Positions 10,448-20,703 of a stretch of 64,000 nucleotides of DNA are shown piece after piece. The stretch is taken from positions 1,040,501-1,104,500 of the forward strand of contig JAIWZP010000001.1 of NCBI GenBank assembly GCA_025201375.1, in the 5' to 3' direction. The translations under genes and the position numbers were made by a program. Within the stretch, counting starts at the first letter, position 1, and every line of letters begins with the position of its first letter. The notes under the pieces were generated by a model, which was not told the origin of the DNA, ran no database searches, and was given only the letters and a program-made list of their open reading frames with translations. This stretch comes from Gongronella butleri (Eukaryota; Mucoromycota; Mucoromycetes; Mucorales; Cunninghamellaceae).

Positions 10448-12334
10448 ATGTTGAAAACTTGCTTTCATTGTCATGCCGCATTGTCCCCCCCCCCACGCAT
10501 CAGGCTGGAGAAAATTCATGCAGCCTCCCAACATGCGTAAATACCACGAGCACACGCGATCGCGCGTCTCTTTCCATCTTTTGCCCGTTCTCGCCATTCG
10601 ATTTGCGGAGACAAGGGTCCATCGTGCCTCTCCTTCTTTCCCAATCGATAGAGAACAACAAGACGCAAGTGTGACAGCGCGGAGCATGCAGGGATGGTCG
10701 ACGTCGCGTGCGCACGACGTCAATTTCGGCCCATTTGCCATTAAATCAGTCGCGAGGGCCAGCCACGCAAATCATCAGCACTGCAATAATGGGGCTCACA
10801 TGGAAGCCACGGCCATAAGGCATCCAGTGCGCAGGCAAATACTGGCCAATTGGATCGACGGCTGGCCGGAAAACGACGTATTTGCTCATTTCACCAAAAT
10901 TAATACTTTACTTGCCAGCGAGAGAATGGAGCGGTTCAAAGAGCATCCCATCGTGAAAAGACATGCTCGAAATCCTATTGGGACACGATTTGCAGCTGTC
11001 AAAAGTCACTGGAGGCATGCCACGCGCAAATCAAACTTTCGTCGTGTCGAGCCTCCAAATCTGAAATTGAAAAAATGGGTCTTCAGAATCCCACCAAACT
11101 TGTACACAAGATGAAGCAAGTGGAGAAACCACGAAAAAGACCAAAAGAGAGGGCGATCCAATTGCTCGTTGTCGACCGATCTGTGATTTGCAATTTAATT
11201 TCAACGGCGAATTGTATGGGAAGAACGCGCCACTGCGCCGTGGCGACGCGTCCATTAGCGAGACACACGCCAGGTGCATGGATTTGACTACGAACAGGCG
11301 CGTGTGACTCGACATTTGACGCGGTTTATCACGCGTCAAAGTTTGCCCGCAAACAAGTTGCTTGCATCAAATCTGTCTGGAACTCGTATTTTGCAGTGAT
11401 CATCGATAATTTTGTACGCGTCAGGCCGCGCTCTTTCTGGCGGGTCGGGTTTCATGACACGGTGACCATTTTTCGTCGAAATAGCCTTGAGGCGAAAAAA
11501 AGTGGCAAATTGTATTTTACGCGGAAACCAAGCGATGAACCCCTGGTTTTTAATGCGATTTTGTCGGTGAATCCAATATGCTCTGCCATATGATAGAATG
11601 GCGTGGTGATCTGACGGCCTAAATTCCACAGGTTTCCAATCCTCGACTGTACCACTTGAAAATTCGCCATTTTTCAAAATAGACCTTGCGCGCCATTCAG
11701 TGATCTCAATGCCGCGTGAGTAGGCTCATTCGAACAAGGAGGCTCGGACTTGCTGGGCCACAGGCTGAATTTCTTTGTAGGATGTTATTACATTGACAAA
11801 TGACCCAATATGCCATTAAAAATCAGTAATACAGATGTTCTCGACAACCTTCAAATAAAATCACCATTTTCAAGGCACCGCACGTACCTTTCAGACGATC
11901 ATCAGCGTCTGAAATGCGTTTGACCCGTACAAACTTTTATGCAACGTGCCGTTGGTCACGCCAAAATCTCCTTTTGCGGCATTTTGACATGGCCCTTGTC
12001 CCCTTCCCTTTTTTTTTCTCTTTGTCTTTTGCTGGACTGTGAGTGAGGCAACTCAGTGTTGAAAAGACGCAATAATATAAATTTAGCAGAAATCGTGGCA
12101 GCTTTACGCGTGTCATCAATGAAATGCGGCGACAAACAGGCGAAAAGAGCCAATTGCCTAACCTGATGCGTGGCCATCGGGTACCTCGTACCCGAAGCAG
12201 CGACTGGCTGTCAAAAATCAACGTCCAATCCAAGCAGAGAAGCGAGGCTGGGTTAAAAATGGCATTAAATCCCTTTGTTTTCACTTTCTTTTTCATCCTT
12301 TCCTTTCTCTTTCACTCTTTTACACGCCCCCCCA
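10448..12334. other. gene-poor interval with dispersed repeat copy A
   Basis: No supported gene. A 213-codon ORF (10473-11114, plus) has no recognisable domain and its 3' third lies inside repeat copy A, so I treat it as spurious. The centre is repeat copy A (about 10995-11835). The right end (12250-12334) is the T-rich leader of the next gene. Confidence 0.6.
10995..11835 (+). repeat. dispersed repeat family I, copy A (longest copy)
   Basis: Non-coding sequence closely resembling 41475-42215 and, in its 3' half, 13460-13890, 58255-58570 (inverted) and 15745-15835 (inverted). Landmarks shared with copy C are 'gcgcaaatcaaa', 'gagaaaccacgaaaaag', 'acgcgtca', 'gatagccttgacgcg' (copy C; one mismatch here), 'caaattgtattttacg' and 'ggcgtgg'. 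No long ORF crosses it and no obvious terminal inverted repeat or poly-A tail is seen, so the class is unknown. Boundaries are set by where similarity between copies fades and are accurate to perhaps 30 bases. Confidence 0.75.
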
Positions 12335-13267
12335 ATGTCCCAGCACAGCCCGCCTGTTCAGCAACAGACAGGACAAAGCGACCTTTTCCGTGAGGTGGAG
12401 CAACTTGATCAACCACGGCGGCATGCACACGAAATGGACACCCGCCAAATGACGCCACCCATCCATGAGGACATCACCCGCGTGCAGGATCTAATCACAC
12501 GCGCACGCGATGAGTTTGTGATGGCGCGCGACAGCCTTGAAAGCAAGCTCGCTCGCGTGAATCAGTTACTGGGTCAGGCTCAGGCCGAAATGGAGCGATT
12601 CCTTGCCAAAAGCGGCTCGACAACGCCGGCGGCATCTCAAATCTCGGCAACAATGGACACGCCATTGGCAGAATCGCCAATCGACAATCAAAGCAGCCGA
12701 TCCGAGTACAGATCATTGGACAAGCCTTCCGTCGGCCACGACTCAGCTATGGACGACAGAATCGATCCCACTCTTCCCACTTTTGGCAGGATTTATACCA
12801 AGAAAGACGCAATGCCAATGATCGAAGAGCTGGTGCGACGCCAGGGCTTGGAAGACTGGACCGCCGATCATGTGTGGGCAGACGCACGCTTCATTTGTCG
12901 AACTCTTTACATTGAACTTTTGAACAGTGGTGACTTGACGCTCGACGTGGAAGTCCAATCGATCCCCAGCAAACTGTGCCGTGCCCTGCAGAAAAAGACA
13001 TTGAAGCGCTTGCATGCCGCCACAGGGTTGGATTTGACGCCTGCAAAGTCAGATTTCTGCCTAAAGGTGGTGCGTTGCCAGATCAATTCTTGGCGCTGCC
13101 AATGGAGACGGGCCGTGCTGGCTCAAGGCATTAATCCTCGGGGCCACGCAAAGTGGCAAAGGATCTGGTTGGACCATGGCGTTCCTCACCAACAGCATTT
13201 CTTCCTCCGAAACGCCGAATTGATGGCCATGCGCCCGCCACCGGACTGGGTTTTGTCGCTCCAGTGA
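12335..13267 (+). CDS. uncharacterised intronless protein with coiled-coil segment
   Basis: Single-exon ORF of 310 residues starting at MSQHSPPVQQQTG; an in-frame upstream ATG at 12275 would only add a Phe/Leu/Ser-rich stretch encoded by the T-rich leader, so I prefer 12335. Residues about 35-85 are polar and heptad-like (VQDLITRARDEFVMARDSLE...), a probable coiled coil. A Ser/Thr-rich linker follows. The C-terminal ~140 residues look globular, with WTADHVWADARFICRTLYIE, Cys and Trp residues and basic patches (SWRCQWRRAVL). I do not recognise the family and assign no function. It is unusual here in having no intron. It lies between two directly oriented copies of repeat family I, so a mobile or horizontally acquired origin is possible but unproven. 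Confidence 0.65.
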   Translation: MSQHSPPVQQQTGQSDLFREVEQLDQPRRHAHEMDTRQMTPPIHEDITRVQDLITRARDEFVMARDSLESKLARVNQLLGQAQAEMERFLAKSGSTTPAASQISATMDTPLAESPIDNQSSRSEYRSLDKPSVGHDSAMDDRIDPTLPTFGRIYTKKDAMPMIEELVRRQGLEDWTADHVWADARFICRTLYIELLNSGDLTLDVEVQSIPSKLCRALQKKTLKRLHAATGLDLTPAKSDFCLKVVRCQINSWRCQWRRAVLAQGINPRGHAKWQRIWLDHGVPHQQHFFLRNAELMAMRPPPDWVLSLQ

Positions 13268-14332
13268 ACCATCGCGTACACAAAATTTATTTTACGCGCA
13301 ATAGCATGCAATTGAGACATTATTACCACCACAAACCTTGTTGAAATAAAAAAATCTTTTTGTGGGTCTCATCGCTTGTTTCTTCACCTCCTTCCCAAAC
13401 AAAGAGATTTTGCACATTCATTATAGGATTGATAGTGCAGCTGCAATTGAATCACCGCTGACGTGACGCGTCTGGCGAGTGAAACGCGCCAATTCCAAAT
13501 TGCTGGCGCTTCAATGCTCTAATTTATGGCAAACTTGCACAGGCGAAAAAAATAAGACAATTTGCGTTTTACGCGGAAGCCAGTCGGTGGACCCTTGGTT
13601 TTATTGCGTTGTCATCGGTGAAAGAAAAGTGTTCATCCATGCGTGTGAATGGCGTGGCGATCTGGCGACCTGAATTTGCCCTGTTTCCAAATCCGCGACT
13701 GTACCCCTTGGAAAATTCACCCTTTTCGAAAATCGTCGCTGCGCGTCATCTAGTGGCCACAGAGCAGCAAGTGCGGGATCATTAAAACGAGAAAGCGTGA
13801 AATTCGTTGATTCAAACAGCGGATCAACTTTGTAAATTATAAGCTTGCTTACAAACGACCAAATACACTACAAAAAGCTCTAATAGCGTTTTTATTGTGA
13901 TTATGCTCATCAATTTTTCACTTTAATGGCATAGCTCACGATTTCCCTGAACAAGACATCATCCGCAAGCTAAACAGTGTGCCAACTCGAGTAACATTGC
14001 GTAAAAAAAGAAAAAATGTTGAAAATAGCTACAAAAAGCCGTAATTTGACATATACTGTCTTTCCAGCCGATCAATTGTCCCTTTAATTGATCCCGGAAT
14101 CTCATTTTATTCATCGAAAGCATGATACAAAAAGATTGAGGCTTCAAACGAGGGAAGACACTGTCAAAAAAATACATGTTTTGTCTTGTGAAACAATTTC
14201 ACGTGACCAAATTGACCAAGGGCGGACTTGCCAGTTCCCCCCCCCCTTTTTTTTTTGTGCCGCTCTTTTTGCCTGTTCCTCCTTTTTTTTTTTTTTTTTT
14301 TCTCCAGTTTCGTTTTCGTTTTATGCTTGTTG
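13268..14332. other. gene-free interval containing repeat copy B
   Basis: No supported gene. It contains repeat copy B (13460-13890) and, at 14240-14306, a C- and T-rich tract ending in a CCAG that could be a 3' splice site for an unseen upstream non-coding exon of the zinc-finger gene. Confidence 0.55.
13460..13890 (+). repeat. dispersed repeat family I, copy B (5' truncated)
   Basis: Matches the 3' half of copy A in the same orientation. Shared landmarks are the 'gcgaaaaaaa...ttttacgcgga' segment, a 'gaatggcgtgg.gatct' block, a 'gactgtacc.cttg.aaaattc' block and a final 'ttacaaacgacca' block. The 5' ~450 bases of copies A and C are missing. Confidence 0.7.
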
Positions 14333-15637
14333 ATGCTGGTCGATGAGGACACAAACGGCAAGACTGCGCGACGAGGCAAGATTAAAAGCTTGTCGCTCGG
14401 CCGACGGCACCAGCGCAAGTCAACATCGCCTGATCCAGTGAGTGGGGGCGCCACGAAACGCGGCGTTCCTCCCCGTTTTACCAATGACACCAGTGGCAAG
14501 GACAATGGCAAGCAAGCGGCTGGTCTTTTGAGTGAACAAGCTTCCCTTCGCCAGTCACTATCGCCGCCCAGCACTGCGCCCAGCACCAGCAGTGCCACGA
14601 CCGTCACGATGTTTGAGGCGTATGAATGCCCCATATGCACCAAGGACCTCACTCACATTCAATCGCGGTTTGGGCGGCAGCAACACGTCGATGAATGCCT
14701 TTTGAGGATGGACAGCGAGGCTCGTCAGGACGATCCAATTGATGTTAGCAGCAGCAGCGGCGGCGGCGGCGGCGTTGGGATGGATGTAAGCGAGGATCTT
14801 GGGCGGTCGTGTCTGTTTTGCAGCAAATCGCTCGTTCATCTGCAAGGATCGCATCTTGAGCACCATTACGAGCAATGCATGTCGCGCATGGAGGCTGCCG
14901 AGCGTGACCAGCGCCATTCCACCTTTGCCGGCCATGCGTCATTTCTGCGTCAATTGACAATTTGTCCCATGTGCCACCGGCAAATCACCACTCGGTCATC
15001 TTTGCGCTCAACCGTCAGCCATCTCAAGCGCTGCGCACGGGAACAGAAGTTGTCCATGGTCCAATTGCTGCGCAAGATCCAATGGATGCGATGGGGCCAT
15101 CTGCCAACCCCTATTTTACCTCAAACACCAGCCAATCCCCCGATTTATACCCAACAAGGCCAAGACACTGTGCCTGCTGCGCCACCGCGCGTCTCCGTGC
15201 CGCGTCATGACCGCCACGCCACCCTGGACCACCAAGGACTCGAAAATGGCAAAAACAACGACGATGACTTTAGCGATCGTGTGCAAATCTACCGGACGGC
15301 CGCCTACGTGCGCCCAAGAGAACGTACGCCGCCATCATCCGAGGAGGAACAACTGGCAATGGCCCTGTCGCTCTCCATGCACGAGGGCGGCACCATCCCC
15401 TCTTCCTCGCGCAGGCGCAGGCAAGATGTCGATCTCAATGCCGCCAACATTGTCACCATGGAAGAATCACGTGCCCTCGTCCAGGTATCCCTCGCCCACC
15501 TCTTTGAACGCCAAGATTACCACCACCAGCGCCTAGCACAGCGCCAGCGCGTCCATCCAGGCATCCATTTGCCCCTCGTACCAACACCATCCATTCCTAA
15601 TCCGTCGCTTTGGCTACGATCTCGCATGATAGAATAA
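14333..15637 (+). CDS. UBZ-type zinc-finger and UIM protein, possibly Slx4-like
   Basis: Single-exon ORF of 434 residues. Three CxxC...HxxxC fingers are visible: C99-C122 (CPICTKDL...HVDEC), C160-C182 (CLFCSKSL...HYEQC) and C211-C234 (CPMCHRQI...HLKRC). They have the UBZ4 ubiquitin-binding spacing. A ubiquitin-interacting motif, SSEEEQLAMALSLSMHE, lies at about 335-351. The pattern and the basic tail after finger 3 (HLKRCAREQKLSMVQLLRKI) recall the Slx4 structure-specific nuclease scaffold. No SAP domain or conserved Slx4 C terminus is seen, so a Slx4-like or other ubiquitin-dependent DNA-repair role is only a hypothesis. The start at 14333 (MLVDEDTNGK) follows a long T tract; an upstream exon cannot be excluded. 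Like its left neighbour it lacks introns and is flanked by repeat family I copies. Confidence 0.72.
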   Translation: MLVDEDTNGKTARRGKIKSLSLGRRHQRKSTSPDPVSGGATKRGVPPRFTNDTSGKDNGKQAAGLLSEQASLRQSLSPPSTAPSTSSATTVTMFEAYECPICTKDLTHIQSRFGRQQHVDECLLRMDSEARQDDPIDVSSSSGGGGGVGMDVSEDLGRSCLFCSKSLVHLQGSHLEHHYEQCMSRMEAAERDQRHSTFAGHASFLRQLTICPMCHRQITTRSSLRSTVSHLKRCAREQKLSMVQLLRKIQWMRWGHLPTPILPQTPANPPIYTQQGQDTVPAAPPRVSVPRHDRHATLDHQGLENGKNNDDDFSDRVQIYRTAAYVRPRERTPPSSEEEQLAMALSLSMHEGGTIPSSSRRRRQDVDLNAANIVTMEESRALVQVSLAHLFERQDYHHQRLAQRQRVHPGIHLPLVPTPSIPNPSLWLRSRMIE

Positions 15638-16130
15638 AAGAGAGTGGATTTGCGCGAATTTCGGGTGAATTTGGAGCGAATTGGAGACGAGTTGGGCGAA
15701 TTTGGACAAATGTGAGCGAAATCCACTCTTCGCATGTGTGAGCTCCAGCTTTTCTCGTTCAAATGAGCCCGCTCTTCGGTCACTGTGGTCACTAGATTAC
15801 GCTCAGGGACAATTCAGGTCCTCGGATCGCTGCGCCCAATTGGCCCAAAACCAAAAAAAAAAAAAAAAAAAAAAAAAGTCCGGAATTGATTTGCCAAAAC
15901 GTGGTCCTTTATGCACTGAGCCGCACATCCTGATAAAACAGTGCTGAGCGAGGCCATCAATTTGTATTATTGAAAGTTCAAAGGGACATTGAGAAAATAT
16001 TCAACAAGTGGGAATAGAAAGTCAACGGAGAAAATAGCATCCCGAACGACCTTGTACGTGCCATTTTGCCTTGGCATTTCGCTTGCAGCTGTGTCACGAA
16101 GCTGCGCGTGAGCGTGACTCTGTTCCCGTC
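15638..16130. other. gene-free interval with repeat copy E and poly-A tract
   Basis: Contains five tandem-like echoes of 'gaatttgg' at about 15655-15720, repeat copy E (15745-15835) and an A run of about 23 at 15853-15877. No supported gene. Confidence 0.55.
15745..15835 (-). repeat. dispersed repeat family I, copy E (fragment)
   Basis: A 90-base fragment matching the end of copy D nearly base for base ('tctcgttcaaatgag', 'cactgtgg.cact..at'). It is in the same orientation as copy D, inverted relative to copies A, B and C. Confidence 0.65.
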
Positions 16131-16579
16131 CTACAGCACCTTGAAGGCCACCTCGCTCATCAGAACAGCACCCGAATTCTTGCTATTGCCATGGTCAGCG
16201 AGCGTAACGACGGTGATGGGCTGCGAAGAGTAGGCTCGCATGAAGTTGCCCGTGCACCGTGTCAAAAGAAAAGCACGCGGGTCATCACATTTCGAATTGA
16301 GGTGGCGCAGCATCGGCAAGAACAGTCCGGAGGTTGATGTGCTCTGAGCGCTTTTTTGACAATGCCCAGGCAATCTCTGATGCTCGCCGTGTCTAGAAAA
16401 ATCATGCACGCGTTGACCTCCGTGGTCGAATAATTCAAGAAACATGAGAATTTTGTGGCGCCCACGTGTGGCATTTCTTCCTTGTCGATGCGCAGTGACA
16501 ATGTCACCGAAATGTTGCACGTGAGGGTGCCGACCATCAGCTTCACACCGTCCTTGCCAGCGACCGACACTACAATCAA
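16131..16579 (-). pseudogene. possible gene remnant, unidentified
   Basis: On the minus strand a good 3' splice site (TTTGATTGTAG) at 16571 precedes about 300 open bases (SVAGKDGVKLMVGTLTC..., RIDKEEMPHVGATKF). A second open frame (FMRAYSSQPITVVTLADH...) takes over near 16260 and stops at 16131. Both halves have normal coding composition, but joining them needs a frame change with no clear intron. Upstream of the splice site only repeat sequence is found. I read this as the 3' part of a disrupted gene; a small real gene with an unusual intron is the alternative. Confidence 0.3.
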
Positions 16580-18289
16580 AGAAAAAAACGAATGAGTCGA
16601 CTTTTTTTCATAGAGGAGGACGGAACATGAGGGCGAATGAGGGGGGATTGACGATTTTATTTAGATACGGTAGACGTCTGCATAGCGCATTGGGATTACT
16701 GATGGTGGAGGGAGAGAGGCTGCGATAGGGTTGACTTTGCGCACTTGATGCATTTCTCGATGCGAATTGACAGTCTTTGATTGGCCGTATCCAGGCGCAA
16801 GCGGGTGTTTTTGCGTTTTTTTTTTTGGAGGGTACGGTACTGTAGGAGGGTTTTGGGCTTATTTGGCATTTTCGAGTCCAAAAAAAATTGGGAGGGCCTG
16901 TCTTGAGCACTGAGCGTCTGAGCCGTAGTTTAAGCCGTGACGCATTTTTCATTGGCGGGCAAGTACCGGTAGGCTGTAAAAACAGGCCGGCAAAATCTGA
17001 AAAACACGCATTGTCGTTTTTCAAAGGCAGATATTAAAATATTATTATTATTATCATATATTGTATTCATTTTAATGCTGTCTGCTGTGTAGCGCGCTGT
17101 TGTTGCAGGCATTGCGGCGATATCAACAGTTCAACACGCATCAGATGATCATCCTGTCCACAGTCCACTGCAATGAAAAAAATATTAATGCAGAGGTCAA
17201 ACTTCAAACACTTTACAGTACCATACAGCATTGTGATGTAAAATCCGAATACGTATGATACTGTATCATATCATGAAAATCGTGTTTTTGCTTGTACATT
17301 AATTTTCTTGGGCGCTTCCGGACGGATTTGCATTGAAACAGAAATAAGACGCGCTTTACGTACCCTTGCAGAAGAAATGTCCACACCAAATTTGAGATGT
17401 GAAAGGTATACTGTAGGAGGATCATCACTACGGAGGAGTACGGACCCGCATCGCGGAACACCACACATTGCATTTTTTCAGGATTTTTGGTTACTACTGG
17501 TGATTTTGAAATTCTTGCCAAATATTGGGTGCAGGAAAGACTCTCTTTACAGTACGCTCTCGATGACGGGGCGATGATGGACTGCGATGATGCACGATTA
17601 TGACAATGGCTGTTGTTTCGGACAAAGAGACAATAGTTTACAGTATTGAGAATATCATAGAAAAGGGACAGGGGACGGTGCAACAGACAGGAGGGGAAGA
17701 ATCACGTAAAGAAAAAAGGGGAAAGAAGGGGGAGGGGGATTGACAAGTCAGGCTTTCCGAGGTGTCAGCGGCGGAGGTTCGATGGTCAATTCCAAAAAAA
17801 AAAAAAAAAGACGAGAGCGCAGCCAATGGAATGGGGCGCGCGCAAGGCAAGGCAAGGAAAGAATATTCAAGGATGGCGGGCAAGCCAGAGAAAGGCAGAA
17901 TGGCGGAGCAAGGAGGCGGGTGGTCATGGTGGCGTGGGGAGCGGGTGAATTGAGAGCGAGCGAGCGACGCACGCAGAAAAAAAAAAAGGAATAAATGGAC
18001 AAAAGTGTGGCGACGGCTTGGACATGTCGGGAAACGCGGAGCGGATCCTTGACACCAAATACCGTTCAAAGACAATAGACTTGACCCTCGGACCCTCCTC
18101 ATCCCATCTGACTACACGTCTTTACTGTAATTTTATTGACGGCATAAAAAAAGGAGCTGCCAGCTTGCCCAAAGCGCGAGAGCAAGATATCAGAGAGGGG
18201 ATCGTATGGGAGGCGGAGCGGATGGCTTGAAAAGCACATCCTGCTGCCAGCCTGCCCAAAAGAAGAGAGAGGTAGAGAGGAGAAGAAAC
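16580..18289. other. gene-poor interval with family II repeat and TACWGTA motifs
   Basis: No supported gene. It holds repeat family II copy IIa (16870-17040), several TACAGTA/TACTGTA heptamers between 17200 and 17660, and a purine-rich stretch 17690-17990 (low complexity on both strands). The 3' flank of the helicase gene is at the right end. Confidence 0.55.
16870..17040 (+). repeat. dispersed repeat family II, copy IIa
   Basis: Shares with 30711-30895 and 32102-32250 the blocks 'gggagggcctgtcttgagca' (variant in IIb), 'gccgtgacgcatttttcatt' and a later 'aaaatctgaaaaacacgc' block. Non-coding; type unknown. Confidence 0.65.
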
Positions 18290-20703
18290 CTAGTGGTGGG
18301 TATTGGCAATGACACCTTCTTGGATCAGGCGTTCACGCACGACAGGGCTGATGTTGGTGCCGTATTTTTTCAATGCCTTGTCGAAGCGGATCGACAGCTT
18401 GATGTGCTTGGCTTGGACCTGCGAGCAGTTGGACATGGTCAGCAGATTGCGGCCCATCTTGTTGAGCTCGGAGAAAATCACGAGCGGTGGCGTGACAATG
18501 GCATCATTCGAGTTTGAGGGCATGCCCTGGTGGAAGCTGGAAGGATTGGCCACGCTATTGCGCGGCAGCAAGACCGCTTGGCCAGACCACACGACCCAGT
18601 ACACGTTTTGGTCGACGCTTTGGCTGCCTTTTTGCTTGCGATCCACGTCCGCTTGGTGGGCACCAGTTGCAGCTAGGCAGCGGACGGCAATGTTCTCCGT
18701 GTATGCTTCCAGAAGCGCAATGGTCAAATCGTTGAAGAGAGTCTTGGACTTGTACGCTGTGATGTCGGGGAAATCAAACTCGTGGCGCAGGACGCGCATG
18801 ATGTCGAGAAGCTGGTGGCAAATCGAGTAGGCTTCACGGAGACTGTGCGCGTTGAGGAAATTCTGCGCACACCAATCGTCTCGAATGTGCTTGTCGTTGG
18901 GCTGTTTCTGATAGGCCTGCAGGACATGGAACAGGGTCAAGTGATCGGACTTGCCAGAAATGAAGACGTGGCGGATGTGAGTATGCGCGCGCTTGACAAG
19001 ACCTGGGTTGCGGGGGTCGTGGCGGGGGATTGTAAAAACGGGGCTTGTGGTGGACATCATTGCTGCGACCTTGACCAGGGGAAGACGGCCATGGAGGGTG
19101 CGGACGCTCAAAAGCGCGTGTGCGAGTGTGGTCGGCAAAGGCAAGTGGCTCATGTCGCGACCCTTGGCCGTCAGGACGGTGTGGCACAGCTGCTGCGGCT
19201 CGCCCGCGGGAGGGGTGCACTTGATGGCGCCCAAATCCACGAGGAGCATAACCGCGTGCTGCTCGGCGGCGGGACTTGGCGCATGGAAAAAGCGATCCAT
19301 GGTCAAAGTATTGCGCGGGATCTTTTTAGGTGGCGCGCACACCAAAAGTTTCAAAAACACGTCGTCAATGGGCACGCGCGTGACGGCCGCGATGTCGAAA
19401 TCTTGCAGTGCTTCAAATTCAGCGTCGGTGCACATGCGGAAGACGCGGCCCGGAGAGGTACGGCCTACACGGCCAGCGCGTTGCTTGAGCGCGTTTTTGC
19501 ACGCCGACTCTTTGCATAGTTCGAACGCGTTGTCGTCAAAGTCGAAATGCTTGATCTTTTGTTCACAAGCGTCGAACACCAGCGTCAAATTGGCAATGGT
19601 CAGCGACGACTCGGCAACGTTGGTGGCAATGATGACCTTGCGACCCTCCTCGAACGGTTCAAAGACGAGGTTGTGCTCCACATGAGGCTGAGACGCGTGG
19701 AAGGGCAGCACGCGTATTGGGCGGGTGGCATGGGGCTGCTGCTGCTGTTGCTCCTGGTGCGCATTGATGACCTGCGTGGCAAGACTGTAAATTTCGTGCT
19801 CGCCAGGCATGAACACCAAAAAGTCGCCATCCTGCATGGCGTCATTGTGATGCTCCATGATTAGACGCACAAGCTCGGCATCGAGACACGAAAAGACAGG
19901 CTTGAAATGCTCGTCGTCGTCAATGTCGCCCTTGTGGCTGATGGTGATGGGGAAGTAGACGCCTGGGATGTTCTTTCGAAAAAAAAAAAAAAAAGAAAGC
20001 CAAAAATAAAAAAATAGAAAAAAAAAGTTTAGGAGCCTTACCATGACACAGGGCTCGTATTCCGCAAAGTAAGCCATCAGCGCGTTCACATCAGGCGTGG
20101 CCGACATGAGAACGACCTTGAAGTCGGGGCGATGGTCGGGGTGCAGGATCTAAAAACGTAACTCGTTGGCTCGTTGTTTTTCCAAAGGATTTTTTTATCC
20201 TACCTCACGGGCGAGAAAGAGCAAGACCTCCAGCTCCTTGGAGTGTTCATGGCACTCGTCCAAAAAGAGGACGCTGATACCATTGAAACGGTTGAACTCA
20301 ATCGCGCCCGAGTTGAACTTAGGGAGGAGCGTCTGCAGCAAATGACCCTCCGTGGCAAACACAACCTCGGTGCTGTCCGTGTACTTTTTGTCGAAACGAA
20401 CGCCATAGCCAACATAGTCGCCAAGATGAGAGCGTGTTTCTTCCGCGACGCGCGCCGCGACCGATTTCGCTGCAGCTCGGCGAGGTTGCGTGCACACGAC
20501 CTTGCCTGAAAAGGCCTGTTGAGCAGCCAGCGGCAACCTATTATGATACAAAAAAAACAATGAATCGATGGACATGATGCCATAAAATTCGTCACTTACT
20601 GCGTCGTCTTGCCACAGCCAGTGCCACCATGCACAATGACCACGCGATTCGAGCGCAGACAGTCGATGAATTCATCCTTGTGTTGGATTGCAGGAAGGAC
20701 CAT
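18290..20703 (-). CDS. DEAH/RHA-type ATP-dependent RNA helicase (DECH variant)
   Basis: Superfamily 2 helicase of 742 residues from four exons: 20703-20600, 20537-20204, 20149-20042 and 19972-18290. Motif I is GGTGCGKTTQ at 26-35, with TQPRR (Ia), LFLDECHEH (II, with Cys for Ala) at about 125-133, MSATPD (III), a later TNVAESSLTI and QRAGRVGRTSPGR (VI). Helicase-associated and OB-fold segments follow, ending ...GVIANTHH. Such enzymes remodel RNA or RNP using ATP. The protein starts almost at motif I, so it lacks the long N-terminal extension of most splicing DEAH proteins and of DHX57/DHX29 types. Subfamily and target RNA are not assignable by eye. The start ATG at 20701-20703 is the first in-frame one before motif I. 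Confidence 0.9.

Noticed and set aside
10473..11114. 213-codon plus-strand ORF after RPL27
   Set aside because: No domain or coding bias is visible and its end lies in repeat copy A.
16608..17024. 138-codon minus-strand ORF
   Set aside because: Lies across repeat family II copy IIa and low-complexity DNA; the amino-acid pattern is not protein-like.
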